Below are positions 44,029-52,929 of a stretch of 64,000 nucleotides of DNA, piece by piece (the stretch's first letter is position 1; each line of letters begins with the position of its first letter). The notes beneath the pieces are model-generated. The model was not told the origin of the DNA, searched no databases, and saw only the letters and a program-made list of their open reading frames with translations. The translations under genes were made by a program, and so were the position numbers. The stretch is from Rhodobacterales bacterium (GTDB lineage Bacteria; Pseudomonadota; Alphaproteobacteria; Rhizobiales; Stappiaceae), in contig VIRH01000124.1 of the NCBI GenBank assembly GCA_008107755.1, positions 122,448-186,447 of the forward strand. The letters run 5' to 3'.

Positions 44029-45975
44029 TCAGACCGAGCGTTTGCGCGAAAACGTCAACAGGCCGCCGCCTTTCTTCTTGAGTGTGTCCTGTGCCCGAGC
44101 GGACGGTTCTTCCATATACATTTCAACCAAATCGAGGGTGTAGACGGAGGTATCATTGCTCAGGCCGCGCAACTGGCCGGTCCAGAGTTCCTTCAGCGGA
44201 TAGGAAGACGGCAGCTTTTCTGCCAGGGTCTGACTGAAGGCCAGGCGAACCTTGTGATCCTTCGCGACGGACTCGATGCGGCTTGCCGTGTTGACCGTCG
44301 TCCCCATGACCGTGAAGGAGCGCCGATGCTCTCCTCCAATATCGCCCACCAGTACCGGGCCGGCATTCAGCGCCACACGAAGATCAAGGGCGGTCTGCCC
44401 GGTCTCTTCACGCATCTGCTCAAGAAGCCTGACGATTTCGCAGGCGGAATCCACAGCTGCCTTTTCCGGGTTCTCGACTGTATTCGGCGCGTTCCAGACA
44501 GCCATGATGGCATCACCGATATACTTGTCGATATAGCCTTCATGTGCGGTGATCACCTGGCCGATCGCGTCAAAACACGAATTGACGACGCGTACCACTT
44601 CCTGATCGGGCAGGCTCTCGGACATCTTCGTAAAGCCGGCAATGTCGATGAAGGCCACAACAACGTGCCGGGTTTCGCCGCCGAGCGCCGGCAACTGCTC
44701 TGACCGGGCCATCTGGCGGATCACGTCCGGCGCGAGGTAATGCCCGAACAGACGCACGAGGGCACGTTGCTTGCGTTGAAGCACCCCCACCTTGCCGACC
44801 GCGGAAATCACCATGGCGCTGATGCAGGCGACAGGCGCAACGCCCGGTGACAGCAGAAATCCCGCGTTGAGCGCCGCATAACTGCCTCCGAGGCCGACAA
44901 GGGCACCGGTCACAGCAATAATCGGCAGCACCATCATGGGAAACGTGAACCCTGCGAGGGCGCCTGCGACGGCGAAAACAACAGCAACGACCGGAAGCAC
45001 ACCGGGCGGAGGATCGACGGCTGTGCGGCCAGTGAGCCCTGCTCCGATCAGGTCTGCAAGTACCATGACGCCGGAGGTTTGCGAGCGGACACCCGGTCTG
45101 CCACTCACCCCCGTCTCGGCGACCTCGGCAGGTGTATGGGGTAGAAAGCGGTCGGAATAGAGGTGCTCATCCTCATAGGCGAGCATCGTGCCGAAAAGAA
45201 CGCCCTTGCCCTCGACAAATTCAGACAGGGCTGCTCGCCCCGCCTCGGTCTCCGTCATTTCCAGAACGTCTATCATGGAAAGATAAGGTACGGATGTCGC
45301 CACACGCGCTTGGGGAACGGCCGTATATGGGACGGAAACATCGGAGCCGAGCGCCGACAGCAGAGCATCAATCAGCTTCGGCGAGTTTTCGAGTGGTGTC
45401 TCGGGGATATGCCGTCTCACGACGCCGTCGCTGTCCGTCGAAATCAGAACAGAGCGAACGCCGCCCTCACCGGCAATTCCGGTGAAGCCGCGATGCGGGA
45501 CGCCGACCTCGGTATGGGCGAGGAAGACCTTTCCCCTGTTGCGATAGAGGAATTTCTTGAATTCCGTGTCGAAGCCCTGAAGGCGCGCTTCGTCGGTGCC
45601 GGGAAAGACGAAATCGTCGGCGTTATAGGCGAAGACGAAATCATATCCGACCGCCCTCGCGCCCGCATCGAGAACCGCCTGACCGGCCTTGGCGAAAACC
45701 GGCGTCATCAGCACCCTTGGAAAAGGCGTCAACTGGTCTGAATCGAGGGAAATCTGGTCAAGCCCGATCACCACGATCGGCGCGACCTGATTGCCTGCGC
45801 CGCTATTAGCAAGTGCGCGGATCTGGAACAGCCGGTCGATCAGCCAGCCTTCCCACACAGCCTTCTTTGCGGACAAACCCAGCAAGATACCCGAGGTCAC
45901 CGCCAACAGGGCGATCAGGACGATCAGGCGCTTTCGTTCAGAAGTCAGGTCCGCAAAACGGCCACTCAATATCAT
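44029..45975 (-). CDS. CHASE2-domain adenylate/guanylate cyclase
   Basis: A 648-residue class III cyclase. An N-terminal helix (about 15-36) leads to an extracytoplasmic CHASE2 domain (about 40-330; VVIGLDQISLDSDQ, ARAVGYDFVFAYNADD). Two to three membrane helices follow (about 330-405). The cyclase domain (about 430-615) shows metal Asp in FIDIAGFT, KYIGDAIMAVWNAP, GDIGGEHRRSFTVMG and NTASRIE. It would make cAMP or cGMP in response to an envelope signal. Its start overlaps the upstream FecR-like gene by four bases (ATGA). Confidence 0.93.
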   Translation of the reverse strand: MILSGRFADLTSERKRLIVLIALLAVTSGILLGLSAKKAVWEGWLIDRLFQIRALANSGAGNQVAPIVVIGLDQISLDSDQLTPFPRVLMTPVFAKAGQAVLDAGARAVGYDFVFAYNADDFVFPGTDEARLQGFDTEFKKFLYRNRGKVFLAHTEVGVPHRGFTGIAGEGGVRSVLISTDSDGVVRRHIPETPLENSPKLIDALLSALGSDVSVPYTAVPQARVATSVPYLSMIDVLEMTETEAGRAALSEFVEGKGVLFGTMLAYEDEHLYSDRFLPHTPAEVAETGVSGRPGVRSQTSGVMVLADLIGAGLTGRTAVDPPPGVLPVVAVVFAVAGALAGFTFPMMVLPIIAVTGALVGLGGSYAALNAGFLLSPGVAPVACISAMVISAVGKVGVLQRKQRALVRLFGHYLAPDVIRQMARSEQLPALGGETRHVVVAFIDIAGFTKMSESLPDQEVVRVVNSCFDAIGQVITAHEGYIDKYIGDAIMAVWNAPNTVENPEKAAVDSACEIVRLLEQMREETGQTALDLRVALNAGPVLVGDIGGEHRRSFTVMGTTVNTASRIESVAKDHKVRLAFSQTLAEKLPSSYPLKELWTGQLRGLSNDTSVYTLDLVEMYMEEPSARAQDTLKKKGGGLLTFSRKRSV

Positions 45976-46652
45976 TTTACGATGACGACAGCAGTATTCC
46001 GTCCGACTTGTGCCGGATCGATTGTGAACTTTCGCATGACGACGCCATAGTCGGGGGCTTTCCCTTGCAGAAACAGTTCGACTTCCACCGCCTGTTCGTC
46101 GCCATCCCGCTCCGGCATCGCGGTCAGGATGTTTTCCAGCACATCGAACCGTTTCGGCTCGCCACCTTCGAATGAGACGAAGACTGTGTCGTATTCGGAA
46201 CGCAACTTTTCATCGAAGCGCAACATCAGGGAAGCGGCTTTCTTGCTTTCCAGCGACAGCCCACGCAACGTGACCGTAAGGCCCTTGTCCGGCTTTGCCT
46301 CTTCGGTTCCGCTATCGGCCTGAAGGCAGTTGCCTGCGCGCAGAACCTCCTTCTCACCGCCTTCATGCACATAGCCTTCCGAGGACACTGAAAGCTTGCC
46401 GGCGGTCAGGCGAACTTCCTCGCAAGCCCCATAGTCAAGGAGGTCGACATGCCCGGCCTCCCCAAGCTCCACCACATCACCGGGCGCTAGCTCGGTGAAC
46501 GCGGAAACCGAAACGTCTTCGGAGCGGTCGAGCACGAGGGCGATCGGGTCGGCCATGGCCGACACGCTCGCAAAACCCAGCGTCACAACAGCGGCCAGAC
46601 CGGCCGGCCTCAAACTTCGCCCGTAGCGGGCCATCTTTTGCAAATGGGACAT
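45972..46652 (-). CDS. Exported FecR-like protein coupled to the CHASE2 cyclase
   Basis: A 226-residue protein. I chose the ATG at 46650-46652, preceded by AGGAGA; it gives a signal peptide (SLRPAGLAAVVTLGFASVSAMA). The mature part begins ALVLDRSEDVSVSAFTELAPGDVVELGEAGHVDLLDYGACEEVRLTAG, a pattern of a FecR-like or stalk beta-domain (x-P-G-D-x-V-x-L-G). The C-terminal half is not recognised. Its stop overlaps the cyclase start by four bases, so the two are made together and it may be a partner or ligand of the cyclase's CHASE2 domain; this is an inference. Confidence 0.7.
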   Translation of the reverse strand: MSHLQKMARYGRSLRPAGLAAVVTLGFASVSAMADPIALVLDRSEDVSVSAFTELAPGDVVELGEAGHVDLLDYGACEEVRLTAGKLSVSSEGYVHEGGEKEVLRAGNCLQADSGTEEAKPDKGLTVTLRGLSLESKKAASLMLRFDEKLRSEYDTVFVSFEGGEPKRFDVLENILTAMPERDGDEQAVEVELFLQGKAPDYGVVMRKFTIDPAQVGRNTAVVIVK

Positions 46653-46813
46653 CACGGTCTCCTAAGTCGTTGACTGTTCAGCAGCTTGCATCAACTGAAA
46701 GACTGCTGCTTCCATGTTCCATTCATAGCAGGCTATCGCGTTTTCATTGTGGCTAGGGTCACACAAATGATCTTCGCGCAAAAGTGTTTTCAGCGGTTTG
46801 CGGCGGCGTTCTC

Positions 46814-48436
46814 TCAGCCGGCCGGTTCGGTATAGACACCGGCAATTCCGACCGCCTCTCCCGACTGGCCGATGATACCCAGGATCCGGGCCTGCAGATC
46901 AGCGTCCAGCGTTCGGCCGTCCATGGCTTTCAGGATGCTGAGCAGGCGCGGCATTGGAGAAGACGAGCGCACCATCACGATGTGATCTGCGCCGAAGGGA
47001 AGTGCAGCCCTCAGGTTAAGCTCATACGTATCCATCGCAGCCACTTTGGTGTCCTTTCCAAGAGGATCGGCAGACTCGTTGGGCGCGAGAAGCCGCAATG
47101 TTCCGTCCGCTTCGAGGGCAAAGACCGCCATGTAGCCCTGCTCCTCGGAGCGCAGACCGACCTTGAAGGGATTGCCTTCCCGAATATGCCCGACAGAGGG
47201 CTGCAACTTGCCTTCGATCGGCTCCAGATCGCGGGAAACTTCATAAAGGCCGGACAGGAACATCCACTTGCTGACGACGCCGTCGAGGTCATCGACATTC
47301 CGCGCACTGCCGCGCAGGACGACATCGCCGAATTTCGTCAGCACGTCGCCCTCTTCGACATCCCAGAACAGGTCAGCGGTGCCGTCGTTGATTACTGTGA
47401 GGCGACCGTCATACTTTTCCGTCAGCGACATCAGGAACGGCGTTGCCTTGTCACTGCTCGCGGAGACGGAAAGTTCGCGCTCGTCGCGCTCCAGAATGTT
47501 GCCGTCAACGCGCGGCAGAACGGCCGAGCGGGTAGCACCACCCACATTCACGCTTGGCGTCTGACGGCCCTCGGTGGCGACCCGTACGGTTTCCTGAAGG
47601 AACCGCGACATCTCCTCCATGGAGATGCCGCCGTCCTTGTCAAAGTCGGCCCTGCCCTCGACACCGCGGGCGAATGACCAGCTGAGAGCCCCTCGCGGTT
47701 CGCCCGCGATCATCAACTCCGGGATGACCTGCCCATCGACTGTCGCGCCGACATATATGACGTTGGGAAGCTGCTCGGGCTGATCACCGCTGATATCCAC
47801 GGAGGCCAGGATCGGGTCGAGGGTTTGAGACCGCAGTGCGTCGTTTTCAAGCGGCGGAATGCCGACCATCCGGGTGCCCAGTCGCTTCACGCGCGGATCG
47901 ATTGATCTGGTCATGGTGCCCGAATGGCAGCTGTCAGCAATCAGCATGACCCGCCGACCACCAGCCGCTTCTAGCATTGCCGCGACTTCGTCATCCCGGA
48001 TTCGCTCGCCGTTGCCAGGCGCCTTCAGATCGAAACCGGCCAGCAGAAAAACCTCGTCGAGGCCGTCGTCTTCCGAGCCGGGAATCCATTCCTGCTCCTG
48101 CGCCCCATGTCCGGCATAGGACAGAACCAGAATGTCATCTTCGGCTGCTCGTTCGATCAGATCCTGCCAGGCGTTCAGGATGGCCTGGCGCGTTGCCTCG
48201 CCGTCGTAAAGCGTCGTCAGGTCGGTAACGCCCGCCTGTTCAAGCGTGCTGGCAATGTCCATTGCATCGTTGCGCGCACCATTCAGCGGCGTGACGTTCT
48301 CATATGCATCGATCCCGATGACCAGGGCCCGCCATTCACCTGCCGAAGCCGGAAGTGCGGCTGTCGACAGACAAAGCGCCGCTCCTGCCGCCTGCAGGAG
48401 ATGCAGACGGCTTCTTTTGAAATCACGAAAAGACAT
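46814..48436 (-). CDS. Exported caspase-like (C14) protein with EF-hand-like loop
   Basis: A 540-residue protein with a signal peptide (about 1-32, ALPASAG). A caspase-like domain (RALVIGIDAYENVTPL) has catalytic His110 in SYAGHGAQ and Cys170 in LIADSCHSGT; a C14-type acidic loop SEDDGLDEVF follows the His. An EF-hand-like calcium loop DFDKDGGISMEEM is at 264-276. The C-terminal half (about 430-520) resembles the DUF4384 domain (GYMAVFALEADGTLRLLAPN). Unlike its two relatives here it has no peptidoglycan-binding end. It belongs to a minus-strand run with the lipoprotein and the larger caspase-like gene. Confidence 0.9.
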   Translation of the reverse strand: MSFRDFKRSRLHLLQAAGAALCLSTAALPASAGEWRALVIGIDAYENVTPLNGARNDAMDIASTLEQAGVTDLTTLYDGEATRQAILNAWQDLIERAAEDDILVLSYAGHGAQEQEWIPGSEDDGLDEVFLLAGFDLKAPGNGERIRDDEVAAMLEAAGGRRVMLIADSCHSGTMTRSIDPRVKRLGTRMVGIPPLENDALRSQTLDPILASVDISGDQPEQLPNVIYVGATVDGQVIPELMIAGEPRGALSWSFARGVEGRADFDKDGGISMEEMSRFLQETVRVATEGRQTPSVNVGGATRSAVLPRVDGNILERDERELSVSASSDKATPFLMSLTEKYDGRLTVINDGTADLFWDVEEGDVLTKFGDVVLRGSARNVDDLDGVVSKWMFLSGLYEVSRDLEPIEGKLQPSVGHIREGNPFKVGLRSEEQGYMAVFALEADGTLRLLAPNESADPLGKDTKVAAMDTYELNLRAALPFGADHIVMVRSSSPMPRLLSILKAMDGRTLDADLQARILGIIGQSGEAVGIAGVYTEPAG

Positions 48437-48456
48437 CTGGTTTCTCTTGTCTAGGG

Positions 48457-48729
48457 TCAGTTCCAGGAACCACCGCCACCGCCGCCGGGTCCGCCTCCAC
48501 CGCTACTTTCACGGTTTTGCCGGTCAATCAGAAACTGGTCAGTCGCGGAGACGGTCGTTGGCTGCGGCGCGGGTCTGGACGCTGTTGTCGTTCTGGCCTT
48601 TGTCGTCGTGACCGGCGCCGGAGCTGCCGCCACAGGTGTTTGTGGCTGCGGTTGTAGCTGCGTAGCGCAACCCGCCAGCATGAGCGCCAGTAATCCCGTC
48701 AGTGGGACTGCGTGCACAAGCCGTTTCAT
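48457..48729 (-). CDS. Small lipoprotein
   Basis: A 90-residue protein with a lipoprotein signal (MKRLVHAVPLTGLLALMLAGC; lipobox LAGC, Cys at 21). The rest is Pro/Gln/Thr/Ala-rich (QPQPQTPVAAAPAPVTT), with a Gly-rich C-terminus. It lies between two caspase-like genes, 20 bases after the next gene's stop and 18 bases after the upstream gene's stop, so it is surely co-transcribed. It could tether a partner to the outer membrane. It does not look like TssJ, which is larger and folded. Confidence 0.8.
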   Translation of the reverse strand: MKRLVHAVPLTGLLALMLAGCATQLQPQPQTPVAAAPAPVTTTKARTTTASRPAPQPTTVSATDQFLIDRQNRESSGGGGPGGGGGGSWN

Positions 48730-48747
48730 TAGTCACCTCCTTTTTGA

Positions 48748-51456
48748 TCAGAACAGGTCATAGCGCGGACGGTTCAGTTCCCACTGATGCTTGACCAGCG
48801 CGACCAGAGCATCATCGCCCTGGGACGGGGAACGTCCGGTGTCCGTGAAGAATTCAGCCAATGCATCGCGTGTCTTGCGACCGGGCTGGCCATCCACAGC
48901 TCCAGGCTGGTAGCCGAGATCGGTCAGCGTCTGCTGCAGCACTTTTGCCTTGAGCGTCGCGGACGCCTTGCCGAGATCGCCCGTGGCATTGTTCGCTGCC
49001 TGAGACGTGGGATCGACGGCGATGGCAAGTGCCAGCATCTGCACCCGCTCGAGGCCAACCTTCTCACCAGACTGATTGCCGAGCATCCAGGCCGTGTTGT
49101 AGGCACCCCAACCGTCGCCGCGGAGAGCACTTTCCCGGAACCATTTTGTCGCCTCTGCCTCGCTCTTCTCGACACCCTGGCCGTTGTAGTAAAGCAGACC
49201 GATCGCGGTTCCGGCAGCCGGATGCCCGCCGTCATGGGCTTTCCTGAACCACTCCAGCGCGGCGTCATAGTCCTGCGGCACGCCTTTTCCATCCCGATAG
49301 AGAGTGCCCATGTTCAGAAAGCCGTAGATATCGTTCCGCTCGGCTGAACGGCTATAGTAATAGACGCCCCGATCGACATCTTCAGCAACATGCTCGCCGT
49401 TCAGATAGAACCCCCCGACGGCATTGAAGGAAAAGGTGTGGCCCGCCTCGACGGACTTGAGCAACTTTTCCATGCCGGCCTTTTCGTCCTGCGCGGTTCC
49501 GATACCGTTGATTTCCGCCAGACCGAGCGAATGCAAAGCGTAGGGATCACCCCGTTCAGCAGCCTTGCGATAGAGTGCCACCGCCTTCTCGCGGTCCCGG
49601 TCGATGCCGGCGCCAAGGTAGTACATTCGCCCAAGCACCTGCCCCGATCGCACATGCCCCATCTGGTAGGCCTGCTCGAAATATCCGGCGGCCTCGCTCA
49701 GATTGCCGGCCGCAAAAGCACCTCGGCCACGCTGGAAAACGAACCGGCCGACATCGGGATGAGCTGCCATGGCTTCGCCGCATGCCTTGTCAACCTCAGC
49801 TGCATCAATGTCGCTTGCCAAACGGCCTTCAGTAACGGCCTGAAGATCAAAAGGCTGCGATGCAAGCTGATCGCACTGGGTCACGCGGGGCTGAACGACC
49901 TGGGTGACGGTTTTCGCCGCCGTGCTATCATTCGCCGGCAGCTCCAGCGCAAAGCGGCGCGCTTCGTTTTGACTTCCGATCTGCGGTCGCACGGAAAGCG
50001 TGCGCAGAGCCGAGACTGGAAAGCGGTCGCCGGGCTGCAGAAGTCGGCCTTCGGTCGAAAGCTGAAGATCGCTGTCGAGCGACACGACCTTGAGCCAATC
50101 ACTCGCTGCCGACAGGCCTTCAACCGGTGCGTCCGGATAGATCTCAACCGTACCGACGCCGATGTCGGCTTCGACAACGCCTGTGGCGGCGGTGTTGGAC
50201 AGCCAGGCGAAAAGGTCAGAAAGCCGCTGCTGCTCCTGCTCGCGCTCCTGCTCCTGTGCGCTCGGCCCTGCGTTCTCGTCCGCCTGTGCGACAATGATGG
50301 AGGCGATGGCGGAGGCAGTGCCGCCCCATTCGTCCTTGACGTCGTATCCGATCAGTTCAACATCGCCGGGTCCGGCCTCGGCTGGAACGAAGTTTATCCC
50401 CGCGAGTTCTGACGGGCTGAGCTCCTGCCCCTCGGACACCTTCGTTCCGTCGGCAAGCTGCAACTCGCCTTTCTCGGGCGACAGGGTCAGCGTCACTGTC
50501 ATTGACCCGCCTTCCGGCTGAACCGGTTCGGGAATGTTCAGAGCGGCAGCCTGTGCGCCTGCCTTCACGCTGATGCGATGATGCGCGGTAACGACCGGGT
50601 CGGGCTTCGGAGGAACGAAATAGAAGTTCGTGACGAGGGTCGAATCCTCATAAGGAATTTGCTGACCGCGGGTTTTCTTGACCACCTCGTCCCGGACCTT
50701 TGTCATCAGGTCCTTGATTTCCAGCGCAGGATCAAGGGCGTTGCCGACGACAGACGACGTGAAGGGGCTCAACGGTCCGTCGCCGTCGTAGGCGACCTGG
50801 CCCGGCCGCGTCGCATAGGAAATGAACGAGCCGAGCTTGTTCGGAATCCGGCGCAAGCCCCGTGTCTTGCCGAGACTGTATTCTTCCTCGCCATAAAAGA
50901 GGCTGCCGATCTCGAACGGATTGTCGCGGCACGCGTCGAGCATGACAATCTGCAGACTGGACGCAGCCTTCATGTAATCCAGAAGGTGATTGACCTTCAG
51001 GCTTTCAAATTCCAGATCATATTCGGTCGACAGCTTGGCATCGACTGGCACAATGAAATTGGAATCACCGACCTGCAAAGCGTGTCCGGAGTAGTAGAAC
51101 AGCGCCGTGTCCCCGTCGCCCAGTTCCCGCAGGAAGCGCCGCACGACCTCTTCCATCTGCTTCTTGTCGAGATTGACGCCAAGCGTTACGTCGAAGTCCG
51201 CTTCGCGCAGGATTCGCGCAATCTCGTTGGTGTCGTTTTCCGGGTTCAACAGCGGATCGACATAGCGATAGTCCTGGTTGCCGATGACGAGGGCGACCCG
51301 TCGTCCTTCGTCGGAGGGCGCTGCCGCATCGGCGCCGGTCGCGCTCAGCGCCAGCCCGAGTGGCAGGACGAACAACCCCATGCAAACGGCCCTGCGCAGT
51401 CTTGCGATCCTGCTGGCAGAGCGTGATATCGGGGAAAGACAGCTGCTATTTCTCAT
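48748..51456 (-). CDS. Exported caspase-like (C14) protein with Sel1 repeats and peptidoglycan-binding end
   Basis: A 902-residue protein; the ATG follows GAGGATGTC. A signal peptide ends near residue 45 (TGADAAAPS). The caspase-like domain has His125 in YYSGHALQ and Cys176 in MLDACRDNP. A beta-domain (about 300-400) follows, then a middle region, then Sel1 repeats (about 620-820; GRMYYLGAGIDRDREKAVAL, LGLAEINGIGTAQDEKAG, GLLYYNGQGVEKSEAEATKW) and a peptidoglycan_binding_1-like end (LTDLGYQPGAVDGQPGRKT). Its C-terminus resembles that of the first caspase-like protein at 8268-9806. It heads the minus-strand accessory run. Confidence 0.92.
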   Translation of the reverse strand: MRNSSCLSPISRSASRIARLRRAVCMGLFVLPLGLALSATGADAAAPSDEGRRVALVIGNQDYRYVDPLLNPENDTNEIARILREADFDVTLGVNLDKKQMEEVVRRFLRELGDGDTALFYYSGHALQVGDSNFIVPVDAKLSTEYDLEFESLKVNHLLDYMKAASSLQIVMLDACRDNPFEIGSLFYGEEEYSLGKTRGLRRIPNKLGSFISYATRPGQVAYDGDGPLSPFTSSVVGNALDPALEIKDLMTKVRDEVVKKTRGQQIPYEDSTLVTNFYFVPPKPDPVVTAHHRISVKAGAQAAALNIPEPVQPEGGSMTVTLTLSPEKGELQLADGTKVSEGQELSPSELAGINFVPAEAGPGDVELIGYDVKDEWGGTASAIASIIVAQADENAGPSAQEQEREQEQQRLSDLFAWLSNTAATGVVEADIGVGTVEIYPDAPVEGLSAASDWLKVVSLDSDLQLSTEGRLLQPGDRFPVSALRTLSVRPQIGSQNEARRFALELPANDSTAAKTVTQVVQPRVTQCDQLASQPFDLQAVTEGRLASDIDAAEVDKACGEAMAAHPDVGRFVFQRGRGAFAAGNLSEAAGYFEQAYQMGHVRSGQVLGRMYYLGAGIDRDREKAVALYRKAAERGDPYALHSLGLAEINGIGTAQDEKAGMEKLLKSVEAGHTFSFNAVGGFYLNGEHVAEDVDRGVYYYSRSAERNDIYGFLNMGTLYRDGKGVPQDYDAALEWFRKAHDGGHPAAGTAIGLLYYNGQGVEKSEAEATKWFRESALRGDGWGAYNTAWMLGNQSGEKVGLERVQMLALAIAVDPTSQAANNATGDLGKASATLKAKVLQQTLTDLGYQPGAVDGQPGRKTRDALAEFFTDTGRSPSQGDDALVALVKHQWELNRPRYDLF

Positions 51457-51894
51457 GACATCCTCAGCGCTATATTCTGCCTTGCATTATTGTGCGTGAG
51501 AAATCGTTTGTCTGTGACAGACCACACACCCAAAATGCGGGGATAGCAGCGCCCCTCAAAGCGAAATTTACCCTGCGTAAGGATGCATAGTTCATCCTCG
51601 GACGCAAGCAGAACACCGCCGGGCAGTTCCACATTCCACCCACGACACCTGAAGACCGCCAACGCGGCGGACTGCATATTTTTCAACTCGTTAGAGAAAG
51701 ATCCCCTCACCGCCCCACGGGTGCATACGCACATTTCACGACGGCTGCGCACGCGCCGTTCCGTGTGGCAACGACCGCCATCGAAGGCCGACGAAACATT
51801 TGCGGACGACCAGGCCGATATTTGTCTGGCGCGGAGATCCTGATGGTCTGAGGTTTCAAAAGCGACGACGGAACGTCTTTTCGTCGTCAATCGA
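51457..51894. promoter_or_regulatory. Right border of the T6SS region; likely promoter of the caspase run
   Basis: A 438-base gap upstream of the minus-strand caspase genes and downstream of the ornithine-cyclodeaminase-like gene. No gene and no tRNA or repeat is seen; it should hold the promoter for the minus-strand run. Confidence 0.4.
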
Positions 51895-52842
51895 TCATGT
51901 ACCGGAGTGATTTCGGTACGCCAGTATCGCGCCGGCAAGATCCTCCAGCGCGGCACCAACAGACTTGAACATGGTGATTTCATCCTTGGAGCGGCGTCCG
52001 GGATGGTTGTCCCGGCAGAGATCGTAAAGGTCGGCACGAACGTCATCGGCCGAGATTACGCCTGCCGCAATCGGCTGCACGATGTCACCGCCTTCGCTGA
52101 GGCATCCGTCTCGGGTGTCGACGAAAATTTCCGCGCGGCGCACCAGATTGTCATCGCTTTCGCGCATTGATGGCTTGAAGGCCCCTACGAGATCGACATG
52201 CGTACCGGGCTTCAGGGCGTTGCCAAGGACGAGTGGCTCGCTGGACAGCGTTGCAGCACTGATGATGTCCGCGTTGCCCAGCTCTTCTGACAGATCGGCC
52301 GTTCCCCTCACTTCGGCGGGGATCGTCGCGGAGAGCTCCATTGCAAGCGCGTCGGCCTTTTCCGCCGAACGCCCCCAGATCACCACCTCCTCGATGGAGC
52401 GCACCGCCATATGGGCCGCAACGAGATTGGGCGCCAGCCGGCCGGTGCCGATCACGAGGAGCCTGCGCGCATCAGCGCGCGCCAGATAACGAGCCGCAAG
52501 CGCAGATGCTGCGGCTGTTCGACGGGCGGTCAATTCACCGCCGTCTACGAGGGCGATCATCTGGCCGGTCGTTGCGTCCGAAAGCAGGTATTGCGCCGAA
52601 ACAGCGGGGAGATTCCGGCCTGAATTACCAGGCACCACACTGGCGACCTTCACACCGGCGAACCCACCCGGCACCCAGGCTGGCATGAGCAGCAGCGTAG
52701 CGTCGGCCTCCCCTGGAATTTCCATGTCATGGTGGTGGCGTGTCGGCATCACGCACTCCGAAGCGAACATGTCTCCCAGTGCATCAACCAGTTCGGGAAA
52801 GGGCAATGCATTTCGGGTCTGGTCTTCGTTCAAAAGCAGCAT
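51895..52842 (-). CDS. Ornithine cyclodeaminase / mu-crystallin family protein
   Basis: A 315-residue NAD(P)-dependent enzyme with the family start (MLLLNEDQTRNALPFPELVDAL), a lysine in GVKVASVVPGN, TARRTAAASALAARYLAR, the Rossmann GTGRLAPNLV and the VDLVGAFKPSMRESDD segment. Members act as ornithine cyclodeaminase, delta1-pyrroline-2-carboxylate reductase, or related amino-acid-processing enzymes; the exact substrate cannot be told from the sequence. It is 87 bases from the antiporter gene on the same strand. Confidence 0.88.
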   Translation of the reverse strand: MLLLNEDQTRNALPFPELVDALGDMFASECVMPTRHHHDMEIPGEADATLLLMPAWVPGGFAGVKVASVVPGNSGRNLPAVSAQYLLSDATTGQMIALVDGGELTARRTAAASALAARYLARADARRLLVIGTGRLAPNLVAAHMAVRSIEEVVIWGRSAEKADALAMELSATIPAEVRGTADLSEELGNADIISAATLSSEPLVLGNALKPGTHVDLVGAFKPSMRESDDNLVRRAEIFVDTRDGCLSEGGDIVQPIAAGVISADDVRADLYDLCRDNHPGRRSKDEITMFKSVGAALEDLAGAILAYRNHSGT

Positions 52843-52929
52843 GTCGATCCAATGACGTTTCAGTGTTTCTTATCCTTGGCGAAGAGAACACGGATTCTCG
52901 CAGCAACCAAGGGCGACATTGCGCGCCGA

